From Medicago truncatula (taxonomy: Eukaryota; Streptophyta; Magnoliopsida; Fabales; Fabaceae): DNA of 64,000 bases. Where the stretch lies: positions 30,118,972 to 30,182,971 of the forward strand of contig NC_053047.1 of assembly GCF_003473485.1 (NCBI RefSeq), in the 5' to 3' direction. The notes below the pieces were generated by a model. The model saw only the letters and a program-made list of their open reading frames with translations, did no database searches and had not been told where the DNA came from. A program made the position numbers and the translations under genes. This document shows positions 11,701 through 23,558 of this stretch, one piece after another; positions within the stretch are counted from its first letter, which is position 1; each line of letters begins with the position of its first letter.

Positions 11701-11891
11701 TTTTTGGGTGTAAACCAGGTATCCTCCGCGTGCAACTGCGGAGACTAATCCCTGAGTATTGTGGGACCTAAATGAGCGGCAGACTCTCTCTAAGAGTTTT
11801 AACGATGTTGCATGCCCAAGGCTGGATTCGAACCCAGGATCTTGGTTAAGCTAGAAGAGACTTGTTTCATCTCATCTAAACGCTCTTGGGT
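11701..11891 (-). mobile_element. tRNA-derived SINE (Au-like)
   Basis: On the - strand the element carries a pol III B box, ggttcgaatcc, and further in the phrase tgcaactgcggagactaatc (as read on +) that I associate with plant Au SINEs. Flanking repeats acaaacaaaggagactat (11683-11700) and acaaataaatgagacttt (11892-11909) agree at 15 of 18 positions, so this is an old insertion. Confidence 0.7.
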
Positions 11892-12580
11892 ACAAATAAA
11901 TGAGACTTTGTTATTTTGAAAGTATTTTTGTAAAATAAGAAAACACAAAATGATTCTGAAAATATTTCGGTGAAAAGCATAATTTTCGTAGTTATGCCAT
12001 TGGCTCTGAAATATTTTAAGAACTTGGTTATTTTAAAAATATTTTGAGAACTAAATGTTTTGAAAAAAAAAAAATTATTTGGCTAAGTGTTGGAAAGACA
12101 AACTTTTAGAAATTAAGTCATGAAAAAGAGTTATATTTGTCGACTTTAAGATCATTGGAAAACTTAGTTTTTTGAAAAATATATTAAGACGAATGTCAGT
12201 TTTCAAAGAAATTTTTTATTCGTATGAATAATTGGAAAATTTACAAAGTTGATCTAATTTCCAAATGTTGTGGAATTTCACCTAGGATGGGTATAAAATC
12301 TTCAGAGTCAGTGTTTACTAGTGTGTTCGTGTACTTAGGGCAAAACTTATACTTAGAAATTGTGTACCTATATTGCTCATATAATATTGTCTCACGATCT
12401 TATCTAGGTTGCATTGTTTTAAACCTTACATTCATACTCTTAGCTTACCAACAAAAGGGAAAAAAGGTTTAACTCTTTGAAATGATATTTTAAATGCATA
12501 CTAAAAATGTGGAAGTAGGATAAATATCTAATCTACATAATTATATATTGCATTTATTTATTAAAGTAGATTATTATAAT

Positions 12581-12635
12581 TATGCAACAACATTTCCTTA
12601 AAAAAAAAAAAAAAAAAAAACTATGCAACAACATT
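12581..12635. repeat. TCCTTA-poly(A) micro-insertion with 14-bp target duplication
   Basis: tatgcaacaacatt at 12581-12594 and 12622-12635 flanks a 27-nt insert of tcctta, a 20-nt A run and c. Confidence 0.7.
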
Positions 12636-12997
12636 GTTGTATGTGATTATCTTCAATGAGAAAAAGAAAGTGTGAAAACTTGAATATTATAATAATGCAC
12701 TAGAGAAGTAGATCATAAAAGTATAAACATTATCAAGTACAAATACAATTCATTGATTTTATATATTATAGTTTTGTATAGACATCCCAAATGAACACCT
12801 CAAAGAACATATTATTAAAACTTCATAAATAGAGAAAAAAAAATCTTAGGGGACTAGACCAAAACCCAAGAGAACAAATATTACAAACAAGTGTCTCATT
12901 AAAAACTTAAAAATAAAAACACAATGATATAAAATACGCTAAAGGAAAAAGAGTGCAATGCATATAAATACAATTAAATTTAGACACCAAATAAACA

Positions 12998-13286
12998 TCA
13001 ATCAAATGGTGTAGCTTCTAAAGTGTATTGACAAATACCATCAATACACGTTAAAAGTAGAGGTTTTTTGACCTTGTGACAATCACTGTCAGAAACACAT
13101 GGAATTTTAGCTACATTGTCAAGTAAGAAGAAAAAATGTTAGAAAATTGTGATAAGTGTTGTGCATAAGATAAAATTAGAAAATTGAACATAATGTAAAA
13201 AATGACATACTTGGTTCCCTTGCTTCAACAAGAAAAAGAGAAACAATGATGATAATAAAATAAACAAATAAGAGAAATTGAGCCAT
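12998..13286 (-). CDS. Nodule cysteine-rich (NCR) secreted peptide
   Basis: Two exons: 13211-13286 and 12998-13110, with a 100-bp intron (gtatgt..tgtag). The join is in phase and gives 62 residues. Exon 1 codes the signal peptide MAQFLLFVYFIIIIVSLFLV with cleavage expected near EAREP. Exon 2 gives the mature peptide with four cysteines spaced C-x5-C (CVSDSDC) and C-x4-C (CIDGIC), and an acidic end. Signal exon plus short mature exon, and this Cys pattern, are the hallmarks of legume NCR peptides. These enter symbiosomes through the nodule secretory pathway and drive bacteroid differentiation. A TATA-like box lies about 45 bp upstream of the ATG. Expression in nodules is inferred from the family. 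The gene is too short and split to appear as a single long ORF. Confidence 0.88.
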
Positions 13287-13330
13287 ATTTTTCCTCTTTT
13301 ACATGTAATAAAGAGGATTTTCTTGATCAA

Positions 13331-13337
13331 TTTATAG
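13331..13337 (-). promoter_or_regulatory. TATA-like box of the NCR gene
   Basis: On the - strand the sequence reads ctataaat, about 45 bp before the NCR start codon, with an AT-rich leader. Confidence 0.45.
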
Positions 13338-13639
13338 TTAAAAGTTAATGGTCTATTACTTTTAATTTCAATTAAATAGTTTTTAGCATTTAGGAGTTTC
13401 AAGAAGCCATTTATAAAATATTAATTAATTCAAAACGTCTTTGATCAATTTGTAACATAATATCCCTTCAGCTCAGTCAATATATAATGTTATTATGTTT
13501 TTTCAAACACTCCACTAGGATCAACTCATATATAGGAAAAATAATTACTTAGTGTTTGTGCATTTTAAATTTAAAATTACACATTTACTTGGATGACTAT
13601 CCACTATTAGAAAGAAAAAAAAAAGTGTCTAATTAGCCC

Positions 13640-14345
13640 CACTAAGCCCCCCCATCCCTCTATAGTTGCGGAGCATATGCACCAGTGAAGGCCTGCGATA
13701 CACCAGATAACGGGCTTATAACCCATATGATCCCTTCATATAATCAAATGGTCTCCTGCCCATGAATCCATAAAGGTAGAACCGAATCGTCCGCCTTAGG
13801 GCCTATAAATAGTGTGATCCGCACCGAAAGTAGGTATACACTCTTATTCCAAGAAATCTCCTCAAAACACCTTGGTACCTAAATGATTTAGATGTTGGAG
13901 TGTCCTTGTAGGTACACCATCTGTATTAGTGATGAATAACTGTCAACCACCGCTAAAGGTGCACCACACCCACTTCACCGACTCTTCTATTCTCCGACAA
14001 GAACAATGGGCCATATTCGCGAACGAAGTTTTAAGAACCTCGTTACTTGGGTCTTATTTACCTTTTGACTACTAAAAACAATGGATGAAAGCAATATCAA
14101 AACTAGAGTAGGTACACTGCCATTGGAAAACTAGGAACGTCAATTTAAGTCTATGTTTCAATTACTTTTGAATTAGTAAGACCCTGCACGTAAGGATCAC
14201 CGTGCGATCATCATGTGCACTTAGCCATCGGATGGATAGACCTAGATCAATCGAGATAGTATTGACCCCCGCACATAAGGATCACTGTGTCATCAGCAGG
14301 TGCAGCTTGACAACCGACTAGGTTAGAACGTACCAACAACCTCAT
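13640..14345 (+). mobile_element. Tat/Ogre-like gypsy LTR remnant
   Basis: It contains cctataaatag (TATA box) followed by tagatgttggagtgtccttg and taggtacaccat, a phrase order I associate with the R/U5 part of plant Tat/Ogre LTRs. Base composition is higher in GC than the surroundings. Two imperfect copies of a cgcac(g/a)taaggatcac word follow at 14180-14290. No internal domains or clear ends were found. A related remnant lies at 29050-29510. Confidence 0.45.
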
Positions 14346-14349
14346 CACT

Positions 14350-16600
14350 TGTATAGTCTACTTAAGATAACTAAACACGACATGAATGTTATTTAATATC
14401 CAACAAAGTAAATAAGGGGATTCAAAGAGTCGTAACCGCTGTTTCCTTTTTTGCAACCAAAAATAGCTAACTTGCTCTGTTGCAAACAGATAAAAATTAT
14501 GTAATTTCTAACCCTTATCTCTTTTATTTTATATCATCAACTTAAATTAAGTAACGCGACTTTTTTGGACGAAACGACAATCCTTGTGGATACGATACTT
14601 TACTTATCACTTTATTACTTGGTAAACGATTTGGTATACTTGCCTAATCCGACCATCACATATGCAAACTAAATATAACTCTTATAATAATTTAAAACTA
14701 AATTGGATTCCAACAAATAAATAGAGGTTCATCTTAGAACCATAATCAAAAAGTTTTTAGTTACTCTTGATAACAAAATACATAATTAAAGAAAACCAAA
14801 ATATACTCTAAGAACAAATTGGAGGAGGTGTGAGACTCCTATTTGATGCTCTGGTAGCTTGCCTTCGCAACCTCCAAGTTATGAATAATTATTTATGTAT
14901 GCAAAGAGCTCTTTACATAGACATTTTTTTAATTAAGTTTGCATTAGAATTTTGGTATTTTTCCTCCGACCAGTGCACATTGATAAAGTGGGGAGTAATG
15001 AATCTTGTTCTTGAAATGGCATGGAATTATCCTTATATAGGGGTGCTCGTTAGAGCTATGTTTGCATGTGATGATATGCATATAAAATTCATTATGGCTC
15101 TTAACCTGCACACTCTTTGGTAAGATTCATGCCATCTACCAAATACTTCTATTTAATTTTTTGTTATATGCAATTTAAGTCTCCCACAATATTTATTTTT
15201 ATTTATTTAAGTAGCCTAGTCTAGTTCTAGACTCACACACAATAAATTGGGAGAAGTGGGGGAAACTTGGGGGGTGGTGGGGGGTGTTAAATACATGACA
15301 ATACCTCTATTTCTAATTTTGCAATTTTTTGTTTTCAATTTAGGAATTTTGACCAAATCACAATTTTTCCCGTCTAATTTGATGACATTGCTATTTTTCT
15401 TTGATTGACATATCTTAGTATGTTAATCATTACGTTAATATTTTTCTCATTGCGAGGACTTGAATGTTGAACTTTGATGTGGCTATAAATTAGGTGACAG
15501 AGTTGAAATCAAGACAAGTATATCTACATGCTTTTGAAAAGACATCCACGTGTGTCATGATTCCAATGTCTTGTCATCTAATTTGTTTTGCCAAAAATCA
15601 TCAAATTGTATAGTAAAGATCAGAAATGTTGGTTGATATGATCATGGGACTGTCAAATTTAAGGGTAGACCGCCAACTTTGATGCACCGCATTCAAAAGC
15701 TTTTAAAGTTTAATTGACAGGTGCATTTCAATCATACATGGCAGGAGGGGAATAGAAGTGCCGATTGACCGCTAATTTTAGCTTTTCTCTTAATTCTTTT
15801 TAAATTCATGTTATGGGCTTTCTCTTAGTAGAAAATATAAGAATACATTAGTATATAGCTTAGCTGTTTTTTCTGTGATAGTGGCCTGACGGAAACACGA
15901 TTTTGAGAATCGTGGTGACTCGATAACAATATTGATGTTCAATGATGTATATATGTATGTTTGCACTCCAACGCTCATGTCAGTATATGATTGTGGTTAG
16001 TAAAATCTCAAGAAAATTTCATAGAAATGTCAAATGCAGCCCGCTGTTGAAAACATCTAAAAAAGTGTGCTACAAATTATAGTAGTAAATGTAGTGAAGT
16101 CAGAAATTTACAAGTATAGTAATTCATATGCCTCAGTCTGTATCACATTGACATTGCATTTTGTAACTTCCTTTATACATAGAAATAGAATTAAGGAAGG
16201 GAAATAGGCAGAGAGAATTTCCAATTGTCTAATGATTTTTGTTGTACAATGAAGGTATTAGGTTCCATTTTGGAACTTCTTCCCAAAATAATTTGTTTCC
16301 CCTTTGTTACCACTAGTAGCAAATTACGACCCTTTGGATGGTTTCCTTACAATTTATATTGAGCTTCCAATTTTTTTTTGAAAGAATAATTGAGCTTCCA
16401 ATTGTTGAGGGAATTTTATGTGCAAGTTTAAGCAAATGTATCTAGACTAAAGAGCACCAATAGTGAGAACCATGGCTATTATCATTTAATGTCCAATTTC
16501 CTGTGTCAAATCGAGAGGGTTAGTATTGTGTAAATTACTTAGTTATGAAGTATCTTGACTAAAAAAAAAATAGTATCTAAACAATGACACGGTGAAAAAA
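14350..16600. other. Intergenic, no gene seen
   Basis: AT-rich with a G-rich patch at 15250-15290. The 97-aa ORF at 14830-15123 has no recognisable motif. A micro-insertion lies at 16358-16403. Confidence 0.5.
16358..16403. repeat. Poly(T)GAAAGAATA micro-insertion with 15-bp target duplication
   Basis: attgagcttccaatt at 16358-16372 and 16389-16403 is an exact duplication around T(7)GAAAGAATA. Confidence 0.7.
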
Positions 16601-16602
16601 AT

Positions 16603-17188
16603 GGTTTAAATGTGTCATTGGTCCCTGCACTTTCATCAGATTTTGCCATTGGTCCCTGCACTTTTTTTTGTTTGGCATTGGTCCCTGCACTTTGTAAAAA
16701 TATTGGTATTGATCCCTCTGTTAACTTTCTGTTAAAAAAAAAACACAAAACCAACGGAGTGCCACGTGGCCCAATCATTTCACGCCACGTGGCACCAATA
16801 TCAATATTTTTACAAAGTGCAGGGACCAATATCAATATTTTTACAAAGTGCAGGGACCAATACCAATATTTTTACAAAGTGCAGGGACCAATACCAATAG
16901 TTTTGTGTTTTATTTTTAACAGAAAGTTAATAGAGGGACCAATACCAATATTTTTACAAAGTGCAGGGACCAATTCCAAACAAAAAAAAGTGTAGGGACC
17001 AATGCCAAAATCTGATGAAAGTGCAAGGACTAAAGGCATATTTAAACCTTTTTTTTTAACAGAAAATTAATAGAGGGACCAATACCAATATTTTTACAAA
17101 GTGCAGAGACCAATTCCAAACAAAAAAAATTGTAGGGACTAATACCAAAATCTGATGAAAGTGCAAGGACTAAAGACATATTTAAACC
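16603..17188. repeat. Inverted-repeat element with internal ~30-bp tandem repeats
   Basis: The left end ggtttaaatgtgtcattggt pairs with the right end catatttaaacc at 17048. Inside, a unit reading gtgcagggaccaataccaat plus atttttacaaa is repeated several times in both orientations. The last ~138 bp (16915-17048) are duplicated as 17049-17188, ending again in tttaaacc. A related design (gtccct words, ends ggcttaaat/atttaagcc) occurs at 41375-41761. Confidence 0.7.
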
Positions 17189-17207
17189 GAAAAAAATTTA
17201 TAAGCAA

Positions 17208-17395
17208 TGTTTTAAAAACCGGACTATAGATTGATCTGGTGGGAACACCAGATTATGGTTCAATGGCAATTGAACCATATGATAAAAAAATAAATACGAA
17301 AAAAGTATATAAAAAATAAAATATGTAAAAATCAAAACTAGTTGAAGCAACTGTAATTCAACTGGTTGAATTGGACGATCCAGTTTTTAAAGAAT
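17208..17395. repeat. MITE-like 'ggttcaa' repeat, third copy
   Basis: Starts tgttttaaaaaccggac and contains atggttcaatggcaattgaa and ccagtttttaaaga. It sits immediately downstream of the TPX2-like stop codon. Confidence 0.5.
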
Positions 17396-17426
17396 TGATT
17401 AGAAGAAAATTATATTTAGATTTGGT

Positions 17427-20400
17427 TCAACTTACCAGCATACATGTTTGCTTTGTGACAAGGGACCCCATTTCTTGAGCACATTGATATTGCTTGCCAC
17501 ATAACCTTTGAATTTCTTCTTTGACCAAGTTCATCATCTTGAAATAAAATGTTGAGACAACAATGAGAATTTCATATATAAGTGAAATTTAGTGTTTTGA
17601 GTAGCCAAATGTTTAGAAAAACAATACAAATCCACGAAATAAAGGGTTTCATGTCTCTGCGATAGGAACACAACTGCAAGTGCAGCCGCTTTATCCACAC
17701 TTTATCGCAATTCTCTATAATATCAAAGATCATGAGGCGACTGTGACAGTTGGGGTTGCTAAACTCTTGAGTTTACGATTTTAAGTCATGAAAATGATTT
17801 AACTCACATGTAAATTCTTTTTTTAGTAAACTCTTACAAATTCACAAAAACTATAAAATTGGTTAAATTCGATTTTACTAGTGTTTATTTATTTTTATTT
17901 TTTTGAGGGAGATTTCACTAGTGTTTATGATTTTAAAATTGGTTAAATTCGATTTTACTAGTGTTTATTTTATACAATATGAAATTTATTTATCACACAC
18001 ATTGAATGTATTTCATACACAACAAAAACTATAGTGAATGTGCATCCACAACTATTAACATACCTCATGCTCCTGGCGCAATGATCCAGGTCTATTTTCC
18101 TTCAAACTCTGCAATGAAATGATATGAATATATAACCATGATTCGATAGAGATGGAAGAAACACACAAAAAAAAAAAATATTTAGGTGCTGTTAATTTTG
18201 AGTAAAAATGTCTTGTTTCCACTGCTAATTATAAATGTGCCACTTTTTTTTTAATGAATAAAAAATTGTGATTGTGTTTTCAAAGATTTACAATGAAAAG
18301 CAAGTGCCATTTTCAGTGGGTAAGTCCATACAGAGCTTTGCTCTGGCTCTGGCTTTAAATGGGGCACCAGCAAGTGGGCGGTGGGAATGGTCCCCCTCAG
18401 ATTAGTCGATTCTTGGATCGGATGCAGAGTTTTCAAAAAAGAAAAATGAAAAGCAAGCGAAAACAAGACTAATTTTCTATTTAAAGTGAAATACCAAGAG
18501 AGATGGACCTTAGAAATTGACTGCTTCTTTGATTGTGATTTTGCAGTTTGTTTGGCTTCAGATGTTAGGGTGAGCTACAAAGTAGGCCAACAAATAGAAA
18601 TAAAAAACAAAAATAGAATAAAGAAAGAAAAGTAAAGGAACTTGATTGTGCATTAATCCAAAAAATGAAGCATATATATAAAAAAAAATAACTTAAGTAG
18701 TAAATGCTAACCTTGATGCAAATTACTTGAAAATAAAATTAGAACAAAAGAAAAAACAATTGCAATTAGTTATTACCTTGCTAAGTAATTCTGTTGGTGG
18801 TTCATCGGTAAATCTCTTGTCGTTTGATTCCTAAGAAGAAGAAGAAAAATGAATAACAACGGAAGAGACACAAACCAATGTTGTCAAACAGCGACGCTAT
18901 ATCATTTATAGTGTAGCCGAATTTGAACAAACAATAAATATTTTACGATATGCATTAGGAATTTGTAGAAGATGATGTTGTACACGATCCACAGATGACA
19001 AACATGAGAAACTTCAATTAATAAACATGCTCTCAATGAATTACCAAGGGATATACTTTGATATTTCGGAAGACACCTCTTTCTCCTTTACTTGAGAGTT
19101 TCTGAGCACAACATATATATAATCAATGACTTATTCGTGAAGGAAAATGAAACAGAATTGAAATTTTCACTTATAATGATCACTTACCTTATCATCAGTG
19201 CTACCTTGAGGTTTGCTATTCGTTCGACACTTTTCTTGCCTTGAGCCAACACTGGTGTTTTTCCTTTGAAAGAAATAGAACACGATAAGAGCGAACTCAT
19301 AATTGCTCATGAACATGCGCAAAAAAAGATGAAAAGATGCAGCCAAGAATCTACGTAGCATCGACTTAGATTGAAAGCGTGTCTGGTGTCCAACACAGAC
19401 ACATGTAGTTACATTTAATCATTTACATTTTCTTAATAGTAGTGTCTACATGTCAGTTCCGTGTCTATATTGGTGCTTCATTGGCAAAGATAAATCTTCA
19501 TGTATATTTTGTAATCATAACGATATTATTATAGTATATATATAGACATTACCTTGTTTCGCTATTTGAGATGGAATTGCTGTTCAATGTACCTCCACCC
19601 TGAAATTTTGAGAGAACTTGTGAAAATTGTTTTTTGACATATCCATATTCCATTTATCAAGTAAACGACTTAAGAAAACGACTTATAACTTATATGAAAA
19701 TAATTTAACTGTATACTTACTTTTTTAGTTAAGGGCCGCGCTTTAAGAACCTGAAAACTTGATTTTGCATGCTCCTCTGATTCTACATTAGTTTTAGGTC
19801 TATGAAAAAGGGACAAAATTATGCTCAACATTTTGTAACGTAAGATATAGAATTTCACTAAAATGGTTATTATGATCTTGAGAAGTAGTTGATATACTTG
19901 TGTCTTTGTGCTCTCATTGCTGTTTGGAGATTAGGTTCTCTAGGAATAGTAACATTTGGTTTAGAGGCTAAATTTACATTGGTACGATCAACCTGTATCA
20001 CAATTTAAAATCAGACATGTATCATATCGGTTAGATTCAAATCAAACAGATGATGGATCGATGTTGTAAAATAGCGGCTATATATAGCACTATTGTTTTG
20101 CGGAATTTGAAAAAATCGCTATTTCTTTTATGTATGATATCTAGAAGAAAATATTGTCGAATAGAAGCTATAGCGTCACTGGTAGTACTGTAGTGTAGGA
20201 TTGTAGCTGAATTCGAACAAATCGCTATTTTAAATAATTTGTGATTCACAACGCTCTAATAGATTATATTTCCTTAAAAATTGGTTACCTCCTTAGTTTT
20301 CTTATGTGTAAGAAGATTTTGATGCTTCAACTGAGCAACCTGTCATGAAAACAAAACAAAAAAACCAACGAACTCAATCAAATATCGACAACTGAATTAA

Positions 20401-22155
20401 AGAGGTTGCAAATTCAATTAAGCTAAAGTAAGGTTAGAAGTTCAAAAATGTTAGAATGAAGTTTATATACATAAAAACTTCATCATACCTTGCGCAAGTA
20501 ACCGGACTCAAGCTTTTGCCTCTTCGTTAATAGTAAATCTATGGATGCAGAACTTTTTTCTTGAATCCTGCAAGGAGGAAATTTGATATAACTTACTATT
20601 TATAAAAAAACATACCCAAAATAAAGAAATTGTCAATTACATAACGAGACATTCAATCAGTGTTACCAATGCAGAATGCGGAAAATAGCACTTTGTTTAA
20701 ATTCTGCTACGCTACAATGTTATAAGGTCGCTATGCCTCTATTTTACAATACTTTGTAAATTGTGTATCGCAGAACAATAATGATTTGTTCACATACCGC
20801 TACGCTATAGTTGACAGCATTGAACTCAATACAAAATTGTTCGCCAAGAAACAAATTAGGAGGTGAGACGTAAATAATACCTTCTTAAATTTCGAGGGTT
20901 TTGAACTTCTTGAGGGTTCTTCAGCTTTGCCAAATGACTTGCCGTTGGTTTCATGAAAGTGAAAACTTTAGATTTTGATGAACTTGACTTTGTTAGAGCC
21001 TTTATCTTACCATCTAGAGTATCTTGTGCTGTTTGATTGCAATTTTCAACCCCTGAAAACAAAAATGTTTTCAGTTACTAGATAACAAAACGATAATATC
21101 GAGAAATTTAAGGAGAATTCAATATGCTTAACAGGAATATTAATTAGGCAAAAATGTGAATATGAAAATCATTATTCTTATAATTATTACAAAAAGTAAT
21201 AATCATCATCATTTTCACAAGAATGCAAAATCATTTTCTGCAAAAACCCGTGACAAACATTTTTAGTAATATTCAACAAAATAAGGCATTAATCTCCATA
21301 GTAGCCAGAATATAAGGTAAGGTTTTAAATCGCAATTAGAGTCATATTGAGATCGCGAGACTTGATATTATAAAATGTATTCAAATACGAGTGTAGTTGT
21401 CGCAATTGCCGCCATAATACAGTCGCAAAGATATTAAAAAACATGCCAGTCAAACATGATCAATGTTGTCGCAATTGCCATCACAATACAATTAGATAGA
21501 CATAAAATGAACTTGACGTCACGGTCATAATCGTGATTCCATACTATAATTAGCATCAAAACTCGATACATTAAGCCATCAATTATGAAAACCTTACCTC
21601 TACTATTGTTGTCTTCCATTGTTGAAACGTGGTGAGGATCCCCACAAGTAACATTCCCATTTTCAGTTGCACCACCATTTCCGTATCTAAACTTCATCAA
21701 AAATGCTACACAGAAAAACACACATCCAAAAAAAGAAACCAATCAAAACCTAAACATTCAATGTATGTTTGGAATCACGGTGAGCTTGCTTGCAAAATCC
21801 TCGTAATTTTTGCAAGATTCTGCAAAATTCACCGTCACGAATTTACAATGCAACTTTTAATGACTTGGTAGTTATATTTCCATAATTTTCACTCCTAAAA
21901 AACCTATTTTTCAAAAACAACAAAATTAAAACATAACAACTAGGTTTAATAATTTTCCTTAAATAAATTCTTACGTGAAGGTGGATAACTTTGTGCAAAT
22001 TCAAACCATTGTTCTGCTTCACAATCGTCGAAAAGCGTTTCTTGTGTTGTAAAATCATAGAACATAGGAGCATCAAATTCATAAGTAAAATCAATCTCAT
22101 CATCAAAACATAAAGAAGATTCTTCAACCTCAATCTCCACGAACTCTTCTTCCAT
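17427..22155 (-). CDS. TPX2-like (TPXL) microtubule/Aurora-kinase partner protein
   Basis: Thirteen exons read on the - strand: 22155-21975, 21705-21598, 21052-20881, 20567-20489, 20339-20289, 19992-19898, 19799-19721, 19599-19553, 19263-19188, 19101-19045, 18830-18777, 18108-18064 and 17537-17427. All borders are GT..AG and the phases agree, giving 384 residues. TPX2 proteins activate Aurora kinase and nucleate spindle microtubules. The N-terminus has the Aurora-binding signature YEFDAPMFYDF followed by AEQWFEFAQSYPPSPF. Later come FTFMKPTASHLAKLKNP, IPREPNLQTAMRAQRHK, KARPLTKK and GERGVFRNIKVYP, all of which I recognise from plant TPX2-like proteins. At about 380 residues it is shorter than canonical TPX2. 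The end is uncertain: the stop lies 6 nt inside a perfect splice donor (ctg|gtaagttga at 17435), so a further exon is possible. Confidence 0.9.
19379..19482. repeat. MITE-like 'gtgtc..gacac' dispersed repeat
   Basis: Words gtgtctggtgtccaacacag and acacatgtagttacatttaa recur at 32745-32885 and, more distantly, at 36241-36385. It lies in a TPX2-like intron. Confidence 0.45.
20045..20260. repeat. 'AATAGCG/gctatttgacag' dispersed repeat
   Basis: The core reads aaatagcggctat, gcggaatttgaa and acaaatcgctatttt. The same vocabulary recurs at 20655-20825, 30940-31150, 31620-31860, 52125-52290, 52765-52945 and 53455-53565. This copy lies in a TPX2-like intron. Confidence 0.5.
20655..20825. repeat. 'AATAGCG' dispersed repeat, second copy
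   Basis: Contains gcggaaaatagcac, attctgctacgctaca, tcgcagaacaataatgattt and ctatagttgacagcattg. It is also intronic in the TPX2-like gene. Confidence 0.5.
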
Positions 22156-22745
22156 GTTTTTTTTCTTCTTCTTTCTCATACAAAATCTTAACTATCCATT
22201 ATCAAAAAAAGAAGCAACATTTTGTAACCAAATTCAGAATCAAAAACAAGTTTCTATTTTTCAATATTTCATCAACATGTGTCCCTACCTCTCTCGTTTC
22301 TGGGAAAATTCGGTTATTATTCGATTTCCCCAAAAAACGAGAGAGAAGGTTTGGAATGGTAATAAATTAATTATTGTAAATAATTAATCTACAATTTGTT
22401 TTGATCATTAGGAATATATTGATTGATCCTGTTGAAAACTGAGAATAATAATATGATGATAATAATGATTGAAATTAAAAGAGGAAAATGAAAATTTGTA
22501 GGAGAAAATGGCGAAGATTTCGTTGGTGAGAGAATTGATAGGATAGGGGATGAAGAGGGGAGAGAAAAACAGTTGAAATTGAAAATAAGAAGAGTTTGGT
22601 TAGTTATATATGTTTCTTTATATGGTGCCGGCCTAAGTTAGTGACAAATGACATTATTACCAAATTTTGAATTTTCTAACATGTGGGGTAATGAAGTACT
22701 AAGTCAACTTCTAATTTTAGAATATTGAAGATGCTAACAAATATT

Positions 22746-22820
22746 TTAGGACTTTTCCTTAAAAAAAAAAAAAAATTAGGACTTTGTTTTATTTTTTTAA
22801 CAAAATTTAGGACTTTGTTT
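22746..22820. repeat. Stacked double micro-insertion
   Basis: Three copies of ttaggacttt (22746, 22776 and 22807) are separated by tcctt plus a 15-nt A run and by a second AT-rich insert (tatttttttaacaaaat). The last two copies share ttaggactttgttt. Confidence 0.6.
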
Positions 22821-22850
22821 AAAGAATTAAAATGGGTAAATTTTGTATAT

Positions 22851-22895
22851 AAAGTTATGTATTTTGACTTCTTAAAAAAAAGTTATGCATTTTGA
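22851..22895. repeat. CTTCTTA-poly(A) micro-insertion with 17-bp target duplication
   Basis: aaagttatgtattttga (22851-22867) and aaagttatgcattttga (22879-22895) flank cttcttaaaaa. Confidence 0.55.
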
Positions 22896-23280
22896 ATGAA
22901 GTTGCCAATTCAATAACATTGGAGTAGTTTCTTTTTTCACTTCCATAATTTCTTTTGAACAAATCACTCCCATAATTTTGAAAAAGGGTTAATTGTTTAA
23001 ATAGTCTTAGTAATATACACGATGTCTGAAAACAACACATGCAAAAACGACGGTTGATCCCTCTAATAATAAAGCGAGATAGTGTATTATTGAAATCAAA
23101 ACGCTTATACAACATTCAAAGAAAATTCTATATACAAACATGTGGAGAACAACAGGGATAGCATCATGGTAAAGGAAGGCTTCAATTGACGTCAGTCTCA
23201 GACCAACAAAAACATTCTTTTTGGTCCAAATATGTTTTTTTTTTGTTTTGATTTTGGTCTCTAACATTTGAGAGAACTTT

Positions 23281-23456
23281 TTTTTTTTTGGCTTTCGCAC
23301 CGGTTTCCGACCCACTAAAGGTGAACGACTAATCCGGCTCATGCGTAGAGGCATGCGCACTGGCCAAGCGTTGTTCCTCCTGGGAATCGAACCCGGTATT
23401 CCCCGGATACGTCCTTGGAAGGAGCTCCTTGCCACTGGAGCCCAAGCAACTTGGTT
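23281..23456 (-). mobile_element. tRNA-derived SINE with 17-bp target duplication
   Basis: On the - strand an A-box-like agtggcaaggagctcc is followed by the B box ggttcgattcc, a body, and an A-rich tail (T run at the + left end). Exact duplications of acatttgagagaacttt lie at 23264-23280 and 23457-23473. A diverged relative is at 49101-49264. The ORF covering this region is a by-product. Confidence 0.85.
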
Positions 23457-23558
23457 ACATTTGAGAGAACTTTGATCTCAGACACTAAGGTTTTTTTTTC
23501 TTTACTTAAACCCCTCAATTAATGTTAGAAAAAAATTCAGACAAAAAAATTTATTTCC

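Noticed and set aside
13139-13402. 87-aa - strand ORF over the NCR locus
   Set aside because: It reads the wrong frame through the intron; the spliced NCR frame explains the sequence better.
14830-15123. 97-aa ORF
   Set aside because: No motif, no splice context and no family resemblance.
23380-23400. tRNA-like gggaatcgaacccgg
   Set aside because: Only the B box of a SINE; no cloverleaf can be formed.
23007-23435. 142-aa - strand ORF
   Set aside because: It spans a SINE and its flank; the similar peptide at 49007-49213 comes from the related SINE copy, not from a protein gene.
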